Source: Primorskyibacter flagellatus
GTDB lineage: Bacteria > Pseudomonadota > Alphaproteobacteria > Rhodobacterales > Rhodobacteraceae
DNA length: 64,000 nt
NCBI RefSeq assembly: GCF_014638275.1
Contig: NZ_BMFJ01000001.1
Span: 1,042,338-1,106,337, forward strand
Direction: 5' to 3'
Each line of letters opens with the position of its first letter. Within the stretch, counting starts at the first letter, position 1. Positions 8,581 through 16,507 of the stretch are shown in pieces. The notes beneath the pieces are model-generated. The model saw nothing but the letters and a program-made list of their open reading frames with translations, made no database searches and had not been told where the DNA came from. Made by a program: the position numbers and the translations under genes.

Positions 8581-10238
8581 CCGCAGCAGGAGCTCATCGC
8601 CGCCTGCGCGCAGAAGCAGGAGGCCGCGACCTCCGTATCCGCCCGCGCCAGCGCAAGGTCAAGCCGCTGTCGGACGGCGGGCAGTTCGATCCGGTCCCCG
8701 CGCGCGGCAAGGCAGTCGTGCAGGCCTTTGAGGGACCAGACGTTGTCGGGGTGGATGCAGGCGCGCCGCAGGCCGGGGAGGAGACCGAGGTCCTCGCGAT
8801 AGACCTGCTCTGCCTCCGCCTCGTGGCCCTGTTCGAAGAGCAATGCGCCAAGCGCGTGGCGGGTCGGCTGCATCCAGCCCCAGGGTTCGTCGTAGCGCAG
8901 CCCGTCGTCCAGCGCGACGGCGCGGCGCAGGGTGGCAAAGGCCTCATTGAACCGGCCCTGCCGATAGAGGATCTCTCCGCGCAGCATCTCGCGCGCGACC
9001 GCCATCAGATCGACCACGCGATTGGTGTGCAGCCAGCGGGTTTCGGGCACCTCGGCGGTCAGGAATTCCTGTTCCATCGCAAGCGCCTCATCCACCTGTC
9101 CAATCGCGGCATGGGCCAGCGCCTTTGCGTAGAGCAGGGTGGCGTTGAGCGTGGCGTGCAGGCCGGGGTTGTCGGGAAGGGGCATCGCCAGCAGCTCCCG
9201 CCAGCGGCCGAAACGGATCAGGACATGCGGCTCCATCGCGAGATAGGCCTCGAAGTAGTCGGCCATGGGCGGTGAGGTGATTTCCAGCATCCCGGGCGGG
9301 GTGGTGTCGCGCAGACCCTGCACCGCCTTCATCGCCGGGGCCATCTGACCGAGGAACAGCGCACCGTAGATGATGAAGTGGTAATTATGCATCCGGTAGC
9401 CGGTGTAGAGGTTCACGGCCCCCGCGCGGTCATGGTACTTCAGGTCGGCCTCCACCGCGCGTTCGTTCCAGAAGACGGCGTTGTGGTAGTGGCCGCACTG
9501 GATGTCGATGTGCGTGGGCATGTGGACAAGGTGCCCGGCATCGGGAACCAGCGTGCGCAGGACGTCCCCGGCGGGCAGGGCGGCTTCGGGCGTGGGCGAC
9601 ATCTCCATCAGGTGCACGTAAAGGTGCAGCAGTCCGGGATGCGCCATGCCGCCGGGCAGGGCGAGCGCGCGTTCCAGCAGGGCGCGGCATTCGGCGGTGT
9701 CCGCCCCTTCGGCCGGGGCACCGGTGACCAGGTCCCACATGGCCCAGGGCGTGCGGTTCATCATCGCTTCGGCGGTGAGCGCGGCAACGTCGGGATGGTC
9801 GGGGAAGCGGCGCAGGACATCGCGCATGGCACCGGCGAAGGCGTCGGTGCGGGGGGACATGTCCTTTTGCGGGGTCGCGGCCGGGTAACGGGCGGGCAGG
9901 GCGCGGATCAGCGCGGCCTCGACCGGCGTGACGCGGTCGGCGTGGGTCAGCGCGGTTTGGGTCGCGGGATAGGCGAGGTCCAGCGCGGACTGGCGCATGG
10001 CGGCGTCCATCAAATCCCAGTCCATGTTGTAATTGTTGCCGGCCGCATGGGCGATGCCCCAGTGGGCCATGGCGCAGTCCGGGTCGTGGTCGAGCGCGCG
10101 GCGATAGCAGGCAATCGCCTCTTCGTGGTTGAAGCCGTAGGTCCAGGCGAGGCCGCGGTCGAACCAGATCTGCGCCTCCTCCGATCCGGTGGTGACGGAC
10201 AGGCGGTAGGTCCCGAGGTCGTAGTAATCGTCGCGCAT
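8571..10238 (-). CDS. Tetratricopeptide-repeat protein of unknown function
   Basis: A 555-aa protein with no signal peptide or membrane segment. The N-terminal part has a TPR-like pair (AQIWFDRGLAWTYGFNHEEAIACYRRALDHDP, about 22-54), and further helix pairs follow around 405-500. A conserved-looking centre is rich in His (HLVHMPTHIDIQCGHYHNA, near 238-256). The C-terminus is cysteine-rich (SCFCAQ, SCCGQP). These TPR proteins are widespread in proteobacteria without known function. The His/Cys content raises the possibility of metal binding, which is my inference only. Confidence 0.85.
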   Translation of the reverse strand: MRDDYYDLGTYRLSVTTGSEEAQIWFDRGLAWTYGFNHEEAIACYRRALDHDPDCAMAHWGIAHAAGNNYNMDWDLMDAAMRQSALDLAYPATQTALTHADRVTPVEAALIRALPARYPAATPQKDMSPRTDAFAGAMRDVLRRFPDHPDVAALTAEAMMNRTPWAMWDLVTGAPAEGADTAECRALLERALALPGGMAHPGLLHLYVHLMEMSPTPEAALPAGDVLRTLVPDAGHLVHMPTHIDIQCGHYHNAVFWNERAVEADLKYHDRAGAVNLYTGYRMHNYHFIIYGALFLGQMAPAMKAVQGLRDTTPPGMLEITSPPMADYFEAYLAMEPHVLIRFGRWRELLAMPLPDNPGLHATLNATLLYAKALAHAAIGQVDEALAMEQEFLTAEVPETRWLHTNRVVDLMAVAREMLRGEILYRQGRFNEAFATLRRAVALDDGLRYDEPWGWMQPTRHALGALLFEQGHEAEAEQVYREDLGLLPGLRRACIHPDNVWSLKGLHDCLAARGDRIELPAVRQRLDLALARADTEVAASCFCAQAAMSSCCGQP

Positions 10239-10289
10239 GTCTGGCCCCGCGTTGTTCCGGCGGAGGCTAGCACCGCAAGCAAAGCCGTG

Positions 10290-10877
10290 TCAGCCGAGAA
10301 AGGCGCGGATCTTCGGCGCGATCCAGTCCCAGAGCGCCGGTGCGCCACGCCGGACAGGCCGTCCGACCCGCTGATCAAGCACATCGAAGGTGACGCTGTA
10401 GGTTGTCCAGGACCCGCCGCCGGAGGCGAGGTTCAGGTTCGGTGGCTGGAACCGGTCGAGCGATTTGGCAAAGACGGCGTCGGGTGTTTCGGCGGCTTCG
10501 AACTCCTGCCACAGGGCCAGCATCTCCTCGGCCTGATCGTCGGGGAGGAGGCCGAAGATACGTGCGGCGGCGGCTTGTTCGGCGGCGTCGGTCAGGGCCT
10601 GTCCTTCGGCAGTCTGGGCGTAGATGGGGACGTCGCCGGCGTCGATCTCCACGATATCGTGGATCAGCAGCATGCGGATGACACGATCAATCGCCACACC
10701 CGCGGGCGCATGTTCGGCCAGAACGAGCGCATAGAGCGCGAGGTGCCAGGAATGTTCGCCGGAGTTTTCGGGCCGCGATCCGTCGCCGATCGGGGTGGCG
10801 CGCAGGACGGTGCGAAGCTTTTCGGCCTCACCCAGAAAGGTCATCTGGGCGTCAAGGCGACCGTCGGGGTCGCTCAC
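10290..10877 (-). CDS. HD-domain phosphohydrolase (YfbR/HDDC2-like)
   Basis: A 195-aa protein with the HD metal-site pattern: H41 in SGEHSWH, the LLIHD dyad and a later Asp, as in YfbR/HDDC2-type deoxyribonucleoside 5'-monophosphatases. The central TPIGDGSRPENSGEHSWHLALYA region is typical of this branch. It probably dephosphorylates a small nucleotide; the substrate is not readable. It overlaps the upstream small gene by 4 bp (ATGA), so the two are translationally coupled. Confidence 0.87.
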   Translation of the reverse strand: MSDPDGRLDAQMTFLGEAEKLRTVLRATPIGDGSRPENSGEHSWHLALYALVLAEHAPAGVAIDRVIRMLLIHDIVEIDAGDVPIYAQTAEGQALTDAAEQAAAARIFGLLPDDQAEEMLALWQEFEAAETPDAVFAKSLDRFQPPNLNLASGGGSWTTYSVTFDVLDQRVGRPVRRGAPALWDWIAPKIRAFLG

Positions 10878-11092
10878 GTCTCCGGGGCCTTGTGCTTCTT
10901 GATATAGGCCATGGCCTGGCGTGCGGCGAGGCGGACGCGGACCTCGGTCAGGAAGGCTTCTTCCAGGGTCTGGGAGGCGGAGCCGATCAGGTCGCCGACC
11001 TCAACGTAGAAGCGTTCGTTGCCGGTCTGGTCCATGACCTTCAGCGCCTCATCGGCGAGCTTGGAGGCGATGCGGTCTACTGTGGCGGACAT
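10874..11092 (-). CDS. Small conserved protein of unknown function
   Basis: 72 aa starting MSATVDRIASKLADEALKV at 11092. A longer frame to 11197 runs through a hairpin and is rejected. It is predicted mostly alpha-helical with no signal peptide, membrane segment or cysteines. I recall similar 70-aa proteins in Rhodobacteraceae but know no function. It overlaps the HD hydrolase by 4 bp. Its ribosome binding site GGAAGG lies in the loop and descending arm of a hairpin that also serves as the terminator-like element of the upstream VPLPA-CTERM gene. Confidence 0.68.
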   Translation of the reverse strand: MSATVDRIASKLADEALKVMDQTGNERFYVEVGDLIGSASQTLEEAFLTEVRVRLAARQAMAYIKKHKAPET

Positions 11093-11093
11093 G

Positions 11094-11123
11094 AAAAGGG
11101 GCCTTCCTTGCGGTCGGCCCCTT
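11094..11123 (-). terminator. Hairpin between VPLPA-CTERM gene and the small gene
   Basis: On the minus strand AAGGGGCC (11123-11116), a 12-base loop and GGCCCCTT (11103-11096) form a perfect 8-bp stem ending in four T residues. It lies 30 bp after the exported protein's stop and abuts the ATG at 11092 of the next gene, with GGAAGG inside the loop and stem. It can act as a terminator and also hide the next gene's ribosome binding site. Confidence 0.6.
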
Positions 11124-11153
11124 GTGACATGGGTCTGCGAACAGGTCCAGCGC

Positions 11154-11768
11154 TCAGCCGCGGCGGCGGCGCAGCGCGCCCATCCCGGCAAAGGCACCGG
11201 CGAGCAGCAGGGCAGAGGCCGGTAGCGGCACGGCGTTCAGGCCCATGACGACGTTGTCGAGACGCCCGTAGTCGCCACCGTCCTGATATTCGCCGCGGAT
11301 CCAAAGACTGTCGAGGTCGGACAGCACAGCCAGAATCTGCGCATCGGTCGCAACCGAGGAGCCGATCATCCAGGCGAAGGAGGAATCGAGCGCGATGCTG
11401 TAGGAGGTGAAGGCCGTGCCGGGATGGGCGTGGTTGCCGGTGATCGTCATGCCGCCACCCGTCAGGATCAGTTCGTCCCGGTCGAAGGGGTTCGACGTGG
11501 TGTTCTGGTAGAGGTCGTAGGACAGGGTCTGTCCGAAGGCCGCCGCCTTGTTGCCCAGGAATTTGGTCGGAGCGACATAGTACCAGGTGCCGCCGTTGGC
11601 CTGGTCCGTGGCTTCGAGGTACCCGGCCGCGTTCCAGCCCTTCGGGGCCTTGGTGTCGCCGGAGAAAGTCCAGCCCTCATCGTCGGTGTCGAAGGTCGAC
11701 GTGACCGAGGAGGCCTGGGCAACGCCTGCGGTCAGGCAGAATGCGAGTGCGGCAATATACTTGAACAT
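11154..11768 (-). CDS. Exported VPLPA-CTERM protein
   Basis: 204 aa with a signal peptide (residues 1-19, cleavage near AQA-S). The body starts FDTDDEGWTFSGD and contains aromatic beta-strand sequence like laminin-B/carbohydrate-binding sandwich domains. The C-terminus is VPLPASALLLAGAFAGMGAL followed by RRRRG, a short motif, hydrophobic helix and basic tail typical of VPLPA-CTERM exosortase substrates. It should be exported, then anchored or cleaved by an exosortase. No exosortase is in the window. It is one of three such genes here. Confidence 0.85.
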   Translation of the reverse strand: MFKYIAALAFCLTAGVAQASSVTSTFDTDDEGWTFSGDTKAPKGWNAAGYLEATDQANGGTWYYVAPTKFLGNKAAAFGQTLSYDLYQNTTSNPFDRDELILTGGGMTITGNHAHPGTAFTSYSIALDSSFAWMIGSSVATDAQILAVLSDLDSLWIRGEYQDGGDYGRLDNVVMGLNAVPLPASALLLAGAFAGMGALRRRRG

Positions 11769-11806
11769 GCAAATGCTCCTTGTTGAAAACGGGCGGAGAT
11801 TTGCAT
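11767..11806 (-). promoter_or_regulatory. Inverted repeat spanning leader and start codon of the VPLPA-CTERM gene
   Basis: ATGCAAAT (11767-11774) and ATTTGCAT (11799-11806) are perfect 8-bp inverted arms 24 bp apart. The 3' arm in the mRNA overlaps the start codon at 11768 and the ribosome binding site AAGGAGC is in the loop, so a hairpin could limit initiation. Confidence 0.35.
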
Positions 11807-11842
11807 GTCAGGGGTCTGCGCGCAAGGGCTTGCGCGCAGGAC

Positions 11843-12496
11843 TCAGCGGCTCGTTTCGGTAAGCCGGCGCTTCACGTAGTCCGACACCGTGCCGATCATC
11901 GTGTCCATGTGCGGGTCCTCGAAGAAATGGCCCGCCCCGTCGATCTGTTCATGGGTGACGGTGATGCCCTTCTGTTCCTGCAGCTTGCCGACCAGCGCCG
12001 TGGTGTCCGCGGGCGGGGCCACGCGGTCGTTGGTGCCGTTGATGATCAGGCCCGAGGACGGGCAGGGTGCGAGGAACGAGAAATCGTACATGTTGGCAGG
12101 CGGCGAGACGGAGATGAACCCGGTGATCTCGGGACGCCGCATGAGCAGCTGCATGCCGATCCAGGCGCCGAAGGAGAACCCCGCGACCCAGCAATGCTTG
12201 GAGTTGTTGTTCATCGACTGCAGGTAGTCGAGCGCGGAGGCGGCGTCGGAGAGCTCTCCGATACCCTGATCGTATTCGCCCTGCGACCGGCCGACACCGC
12301 GGAAGTTGAAGCGCAGAACGGTGAATCCCATGCGATGGAACGCATAGTGCAGGTTGTAGACCACCTTGTTGTTCATCGTGCCGCCGAACTGCGGATGCGG
12401 GTGCAGGATGATGGCAATCGGAGCGTCGCGTTCTTTCTGCGGGTGATAGCGGCCTTCGAGGCGGCCTTCGGGACCGGGGAAAATGACCTCGGGCAT
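11843..12496 (-). CDS. Alpha/beta hydrolase (dienelactone-hydrolase-like)
   Basis: 217 aa with the fold's nucleophile elbow GFSFG (S108), acid D157 (NGTNDRVAP) and H190 (GAGHFF). The N-terminal LHPHPQFGGTMNNKVV and FNFRGVGRS segments are typical of a small bacterial family of serine hydrolases. The ATG at 12496 is preferred over an extended frame that would run through the divergent iscR promoter. No signal peptide, so cytosolic. The substrate is unknown. Because it shares its upstream region with iscR it may respond to iron. Confidence 0.87.
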   Translation of the reverse strand: MPEVIFPGPEGRLEGRYHPQKERDAPIAIILHPHPQFGGTMNNKVVYNLHYAFHRMGFTVLRFNFRGVGRSQGEYDQGIGELSDAASALDYLQSMNNNSKHCWVAGFSFGAWIGMQLLMRRPEITGFISVSPPANMYDFSFLAPCPSSGLIINGTNDRVAPPADTTALVGKLQEQKGITVTHEQIDGAGHFFEDPHMDTMIGTVSDYVKRRLTETSR

Positions 12497-12523
12497 CAAC
12501 GTCTCCTGTTTGGCGCTCGATTT

Positions 12524-12542
12524 CTTGACTACTTTGGTCAAG
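12524..12542 (+). promoter_or_regulatory. Iron-Rhodo-box/IscR-type operator
   Basis: CTTGAC-TACTTTG-GTCAAG is a perfect palindrome with 6-bp arms and contains TGA-N9-TCA, the pattern I recall as the Iron-Rhodo-box attributed to IscR in Rhodobacterales. It overlaps the TTGACT -35 element of the iscR-suf promoter, which suits repression. Confidence 0.72.
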
Positions 12543-12553
12543 CACCTTAGAAA
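12525..12553 (+). promoter_or_regulatory. Sigma-70-type promoter of the iscR-suf operon
   Basis: TTGACT (12525-12530), a 17-bp spacer and TAGAAA (12548-12553) fit a vegetative promoter firing toward iscR. The -35 is within the TGA-N9-TCA palindrome and the -10 within the TTAGAA-N3-TTCTAA palindrome. The expected leader is about 110 nt. Confidence 0.6.
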
Positions 12554-12561
12554 GATTCTAA
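12547..12561 (+). promoter_or_regulatory. Irr box (ICE-like operator)
   Basis: TTAGAA-AGA-TTCTAA is a perfect inverted repeat matching the core of the alphaproteobacterial ICE motif bound by Irr (TTTAGAA-N3-TTCTAAA, as I recall it). The flanking base on one side also matches. It covers the -10 element, so Irr binding would block suf transcription in low iron or heme. Confidence 0.7.
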
Positions 12562-12671
12562 AGCCGGGCCAGAGGCTCGGCGGACGGGCTGGGAGCGAGA
12601 TAAGCTGTTGTTCCGGCAACGTCAATGAATTCGCGATTCGGTCGCGGGCGGTCAATGCAGGATGGTCGGTC

Positions 12672-13139
12672 ATGAAACTCAGCACCAAGGGGCGATATGC
12701 GATGGTCGCGCTGGCGGATATTGCGCTGCAGCCTGCAGACGGGCTCGTGACGCTGGCCGGGGTGTCCAAGCGTCAGGACATCTCCCTGCCGTATCTTGAA
12801 CAGCTGTTCGTCAAGCTGCGCCGCGCCGGGCTTGTGGAATCGGTGCGCGGTCCGGGGGGCGGATATCGGCTGGCGAGGGCTGCGTCGGACATCCGGGTGA
12901 TCGACGTGCTGGCCGCTGTGGACGAGACGATTGACGCCATGCACAAGGGCGCGGGGGCCAGCGGCGGCCTGTCGGGCAGCCGGGCCCAGTCGGTGACCAA
13001 CCGGCTGTGGGAAGGTCTGTCGGCGCATGTCTATGTTTTCCTGCACCAGACGCGGTTGTCGGACGTGGTCGGCAACGGGCTTGCACCCTGTCCCGCCGTT
13101 CCGAATCTGTTCGCCGTGGTGGACGAGGAGGACGCGTGA
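12672..13139 (+). CDS. iscR: Rrf2-family iron-sulfur regulator IscR, cysteine-poor type
   Basis: 155 aa beginning MKLSTKGRYAMVALAD, the typical Rrf2 winged-helix start, with recognition-helix region SLPYLEQLFVKLRRAGLV (38-55) and the wing GPGGGYRLAR (60-69). The E. coli IscR cluster cysteines (92, 98, 104) are absent: that region reads KGAGASGGLSGSR. The only cysteine is C140; His91, His119 and His125 are present. R. sphaeroides IscR is known to lack the triad yet bind a cluster. It heads the suf operon and very likely autoregulates it through the palindrome upstream. Confidence 0.93.
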   Translation: MKLSTKGRYAMVALADIALQPADGLVTLAGVSKRQDISLPYLEQLFVKLRRAGLVESVRGPGGGYRLARAASDIRVIDVLAAVDETIDAMHKGAGASGGLSGSRAQSVTNRLWEGLSAHVYVFLHQTRLSDVVGNGLAPCPAVPNLFAVVDEEDA

Positions 13140-13152
13140 TGGCGTTGGCGTG

Positions 13153-13234
13153 GCACGGGCTAAGGGGGCGCTGCCCCCTTCTTGAGCCCGTGCGGGCCCA
13201 ATTCATCCCCCGGGATACTTTCGGCAAGATGAAG
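13153..13234 (+). repeat. Intergenic hairpin-plus-tail repeat, copy 1
   Basis: A nested cruciform: outer arms GCACGGGCT (13153-13161) and AGCCCGTGC (13185-13193), inner arms AAGGGGGC (13162-13169) and GCCCCCTT (13173-13180). It is followed by the tail CCCCCGGGATACTTTCGG then CAAGATGAAG (13207-13234). Copies 2 (59066-59115) and, more diverged, 3 (53674-53732) share the hairpin then tail layout. It sits in the 107-bp gap between iscR and the desulfurase gene. Confidence 0.6.
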
Positions 13235-13245
13235 GGGCGGCCGTC

Positions 13246-14277
13246 GTGAGCCGGGTCTACCTAGATCATAACGCGACGATGCCGTTGAGGGCCGAGGCGC
13301 GGGCGGCGATGATCTCGGCGATGGATGTCGCGGGCAATCCGTCTTCCGTGCATGCAGAGGGGCGTGCGGCGAAGGCGCTGATCGAGAAGGCGCGCGCGCA
13401 GGTCGCGCGGGCGTTCGGGGCGGAAGGGGCGGATGTCGTCTTCACCTCTGGTGCGACGGAAGCGGCGGCGCTGGCCCTGGCCGGGCGCGATCTGCAGGGC
13501 GCTGCGGTGGAGCATGATGCTGTGGCCGGGCATGTGACCGGCGACATCGGTGTGGACGGGGCGGGGCGGATCGCCCCCGCGCCGGTGATGCAGCTGGCGA
13601 ATTCCGAAACCGGGGTGGTGCAGGATCTGCCTGCGGGGGTGGAAGTCTGCGACGCGACGCAGGCGTTCGGTAAAATTCCCGTGGCGTTCAACTGGATCGG
13701 CTGCCGGATGGCTCTTATATCCGCTCACAAGATCGGCGGTCCGAAGGGGATCGGCGCGCTTGTTCTGCAGCGCGGGACGGATGTGGCGGCCCAGCTGACA
13801 GGCGGCGGCCAGGAGATGGGCCGGCGGGCCGGGACGGAGAATGTCGTCGGGATCGCCGGGTTCGGCGCGGCGGCAGAGGCGGCGATGCGCGACCTCGACG
13901 CCGGTGTCTGGGACCGGGTGCGGGACCTGCGCGACGCGCTGGAAGCGCGGCTGACGGGTGAGGCGGAGGGGCTGGTGATCGCTGGCACAGCGGCGCCCCG
14001 GCTGCCGAACACCTCCTGCCTGATCTCGGCCGGGTGGAAGGGCGAGACGCAGGTGATGCAGATGGATCTGGCGGGGTTTGCCGTGTCGGCGGGATCGGCC
14101 TGTTCCAGCGGCAAGGTCCGGGAAAGCCGGGTGCTGCGGGCCATGGGATATGACGCGGTTCAGGCGGCGAGCGCGATCCGCGTTTCGCTTGGGCCGGAGA
14201 CGACGGAAGATGAAATCATGCGCTTTGCCGATCGCTGGCTGGCGCAGCGGGACAAGCACCGCGCCCGAGCGGCGTGA
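13246..14277 (+). CDS. NifS/IscS-like cysteine desulfurase
   Basis: 343 aa, class V aminotransferase fold, shorter than IscS (about 400). PLP lysine is K162 in [10 protein letters not shown], and the sulfur-carrying cysteine is C286 in GSACSSGK, the class I loop. The GTG start at 13246 follows GAAGGGG. It releases sulfur from L-cysteine as enzyme persulfide for cluster assembly. A second desulfurase of class II (sufS) closes the same operon, so the two may feed different acceptors. Confidence 0.93.
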   Translation: MSRVYLDHNATMPLRAEARAAMISAMDVAGNPSSVHAEGRAAKALIEKARAQVARAFGAEGADVVFTSGATEAAALALAGRDLQGAAVEHDAVAGHVTGDIGVDGAGRIAPAPVMQLANSETGVVQDLPAGVEVCDATQAFGKIPVAFNWIGCRMALISAHKIGGPKGIGALVLQRGTDVAAQLTGGGQEMGRRAGTENVVGIAGFGAAAEAAMRDLDAGVWDRVRDLRDALEARLTGEAEGLVIAGTAAPRLPNTSCLISAGWKGETQVMQMDLAGFAVSAGSACSSGKVRESRVLRAMGYDAVQAASAIRVSLGPETTEDEIMRFADRWLAQRDKHRARAA

Positions 14278-14306
14278 GCGGCCCGCGACAGAAAGGAAGG
14301 CTTGAG

Positions 14307-15827
14307 ATGAGCATGACGGAAGAGCCGCAGGTCAAGGACGGCGTCGATCAGGAGACGGTGGATGCCGTCCGTGCCGTATCGACCTATAAATACGGCTGGG
14401 ACACGGAGATCGAGACGGACTACGCCCCCATGGGGCTGAACGAGGACATCGTCCGCCTGATCTCTGAAAAGAACGGTGAACCGGAGTGGATGCTTGACTG
14501 GCGTCTTGAGGCGTTCGCCCGCTGGAAGACCAAGCAGGAACCGGACTGGGCGATGGTCGACTATCCCGAGATCGACTTCCAGAAGCAGTATTACTATGCC
14601 AGGCCCAAGAGCATGGAGGTGAAGCCGAAGTCGCTGGACGAGGTCGATCCGAAGCTTCTGGCGACCTATGAGAAGCTGGGGATCCCGCTGAAGGAACAGA
14701 TGATCCTTGCCGGTGTCGAAGGGGCTGAGGATGCGCCTGCGGAGGGCCGCAAGGTGGCCGTGGACGCGGTGTTCGACTCCGTTTCGGTCGGGACGACATT
14801 CCAGGCGGAACTGAAGAAGGCGGGCGTCATCTTCTGTTCCATCTCCGAAGCGATCCGCGAGCATCCGGATCTGGTGAGGAAATACCTCGGATCGGTCGTG
14901 CCGGTGTCGGACAACTTCTATGCGACGCTGAATTCCGCCGTCTTCTCGGACGGGTCGTTTGTCTATGTCCCGCCGGGGGTGCGCTGCCCGATGGAGCTGT
15001 CGACCTATTTCCGCATCAACGCGGAGAACACCGGCCAGTTCGAACGTACGCTGATCATCGCGGACAAGGGGGCTTATGTCTCCTACCTCGAAGGGTGCAC
15101 GGCGCCCAAGCGGGACACCTCCCAGCTGCACGCGGCGGTGGTGGAGATCGTTCTGGAGGAGGATGCGGAGGTCAAGTATTCGACCGTCCAGAACTGGTTC
15201 CCGGGCGACGAGAATGGCAAGGGCGGGATCTACAACTTCGTCACCAAGCGCGCCGACTGCCGGGGCGACCGGTCCAAGGTGATGTGGACGCAGGTCGAGA
15301 CCGGGTCGGCGGTGACGTGGAAATACCCGTCCTGCATCCTGCGCGGCGATGACTCTCAGGGGGAGTTCTATTCGATCGCCATCACCAACAACTGGCAGCA
15401 GGCGGATACGGGCACCAAAATGGTGCATCTGGGCAAGAACACGAAGTCCCGGATCGTGTCCAAGGGGATTTCTGCCGGACAGGCCCAGAACACATATCGC
15501 GGGCTTGTTTCCATGCATCCGAAGGCGAAGAATTCGCGCAACTACACGCAGTGCGACTCTCTGCTGATCGGGGACAAGTGCGGGGCGCATACGGTTCCCT
15601 ACATCGAGGTGAAGAACAATTCCTCCCGCGTGGAACACGAGGCGACGACGTCGAAAGTGGACGACGATCAGCTGTTCTATTGCCGCCAGCGCGGCATGGA
15701 CGAGGAGGAGGCCGTGGCGTTGGTCGTCAACGGGTTCTGCCGCGAGGTGCTTCAGGCGCTGCCGATGGAGTTCGCCATGGAGGCGCAGCAGCTGGTGGCG
15801 ATTTCGCTTGAGGGGTCCGTGGGCTGA
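14307..15827 (+). CDS. sufB: Fe-S cluster assembly scaffold SufB
   Basis: 506 aa. SufB with SufC and SufD forms the SufBC2D scaffold on which Fe-S clusters are built in the cytosol. Family sequence is clear: [43 protein letters not shown], and the C-terminal [14 protein letters not shown] cysteine region used in cluster or sulfur transfer. The ATG at 14307 has GGAAGG seven bases upstream; a frame upstream to 14274 is discarded. The following three genes separate it from sufC, with which it normally sits directly. Confidence 0.98.
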   Translation: MSMTEEPQVKDGVDQETVDAVRAVSTYKYGWDTEIETDYAPMGLNEDIVRLISEKNGEPEWMLDWRLEAFARWKTKQEPDWAMVDYPEIDFQKQYYYARPKSMEVKPKSLDEVDPKLLATYEKLGIPLKEQMILAGVEGAEDAPAEGRKVAVDAVFDSVSVGTTFQAELKKAGVIFCSISEAIREHPDLVRKYLGSVVPVSDNFYATLNSAVFSDGSFVYVPPGVRCPMELSTYFRINAENTGQFERTLIIADKGAYVSYLEGCTAPKRDTSQLHAAVVEIVLEEDAEVKYSTVQNWFPGDENGKGGIYNFVTKRADCRGDRSKVMWTQVETGSAVTWKYPSCILRGDDSQGEFYSIAITNNWQQADTGTKMVHLGKNTKSRIVSKGISAGQAQNTYRGLVSMHPKAKNSRNYTQCDSLLIGDKCGAHTVPYIEVKNNSSRVEHEATTSKVDDDQLFYCRQRGMDEEEAVALVVNGFCREVLQALPMEFAMEAQQLVAISLEGSVG

Positions 15828-15849
15828 GGCCCCTTGGAGTTGCCGATGA

Positions 15850-16188
15850 ATGTCGACCTACATCCTGCCGGTCGTGCTGCTGATCGCGTCGAACGTCTTC
15901 ATGACATTCGCGTGGTACGGGCATCTGGGGCACAAGACCGCGCCGCTGTGGATTGCGGTGATGGTGTCCTGGGGGATCGCGTTTTTCGAGTACTGGCTGG
16001 CGGTGCCGGCCAACCGGATCGGGCATCAGGTCTATACGGCGGCACAGCTAAAGACCATGCAGGAAGTCATCACGCTGGTGGTCTTCGCGGGGTTTTCGGC
16101 CTTCTGGCTGAAGGAACAGCTGTCGCTGACGACACTGGCGGGATTCGGGCTGATCGCCTGCGGGGCGGCACTGGTTTTCAGGGGGTAG
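15850..16188 (+). CDS. DUF486-family small membrane protein
   Basis: 112 aa, almost entirely hydrophobic, with four likely transmembrane helices (about 4-22, 32-50, 71-86 and 93-110) and the short FAWYGHL and [14 protein letters not shown] signatures of DUF486, distantly related to drug/metabolite transporters. Function unknown. It is embedded in the suf operon 22 bp after sufB. I see no motif linking it to Fe-S assembly. Confidence 0.85.
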   Translation: MSTYILPVVLLIASNVFMTFAWYGHLGHKTAPLWIAVMVSWGIAFFEYWLAVPANRIGHQVYTAAQLKTMQEVITLVVFAGFSAFWLKEQLSLTTLAGFGLIACGAALVFRG

Positions 16189-16192
16189 CGGT

Positions 16193-16507
16193 ATGATCAT
16201 CACGACGACACAGGGCATCGAGGGCAAACGGATCACCGACTATCGCGGCATCGTGGTGGGTGAGGCGATCATGGGCGCCAACGTGGTGCGCGACTTCTTT
16301 GCCGGGATCACCGATATCGTCGGCGGGCGATCGGGCGCTTATGAGGCGAAGCTGCAGGATGCGCGGGACACGGCGATGCGGGAGCTTGAACACCGGGCCG
16401 CAGCCATGGGGGCGAATGCGGTCGTGGGTGTTGACCTCGATTATGAGGTGGTCGGGGATTCGATGCTGATGGTCTCCGTCTCCGGTACGGCGGTGGTGAT
16501 CGGGTGA
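16193..16507 (+). CDS. YbjQ/UPF0145-family protein
   Basis: 104 aa matching the UPF0145 pattern: [29 protein letters not shown] at 24-31, and the [24 protein letters not shown] block at 61-84. The family forms a pentameric heavy-metal-binding-like fold with no settled function. It starts five bases after the DUF486 gene and its stop directly abuts the next ATG, so it is part of the suf transcript. Confidence 0.9.
   Translation: MIITTTQGIEGKRITDYRGIVVGEAIMGANVVRDFFAGITDIVGGRSGAYEAKLQDARDTAMRELEHRAAAMGANAVVGVDLDYEVVGDSMLMVSVSGTAVVIG

Noticed and set aside
9378..10907. 509-aa plus-strand ORF opposite the TPR and HD genes
   Set aside because: Antisense shadow; those minus-strand genes carry recognisable domains.
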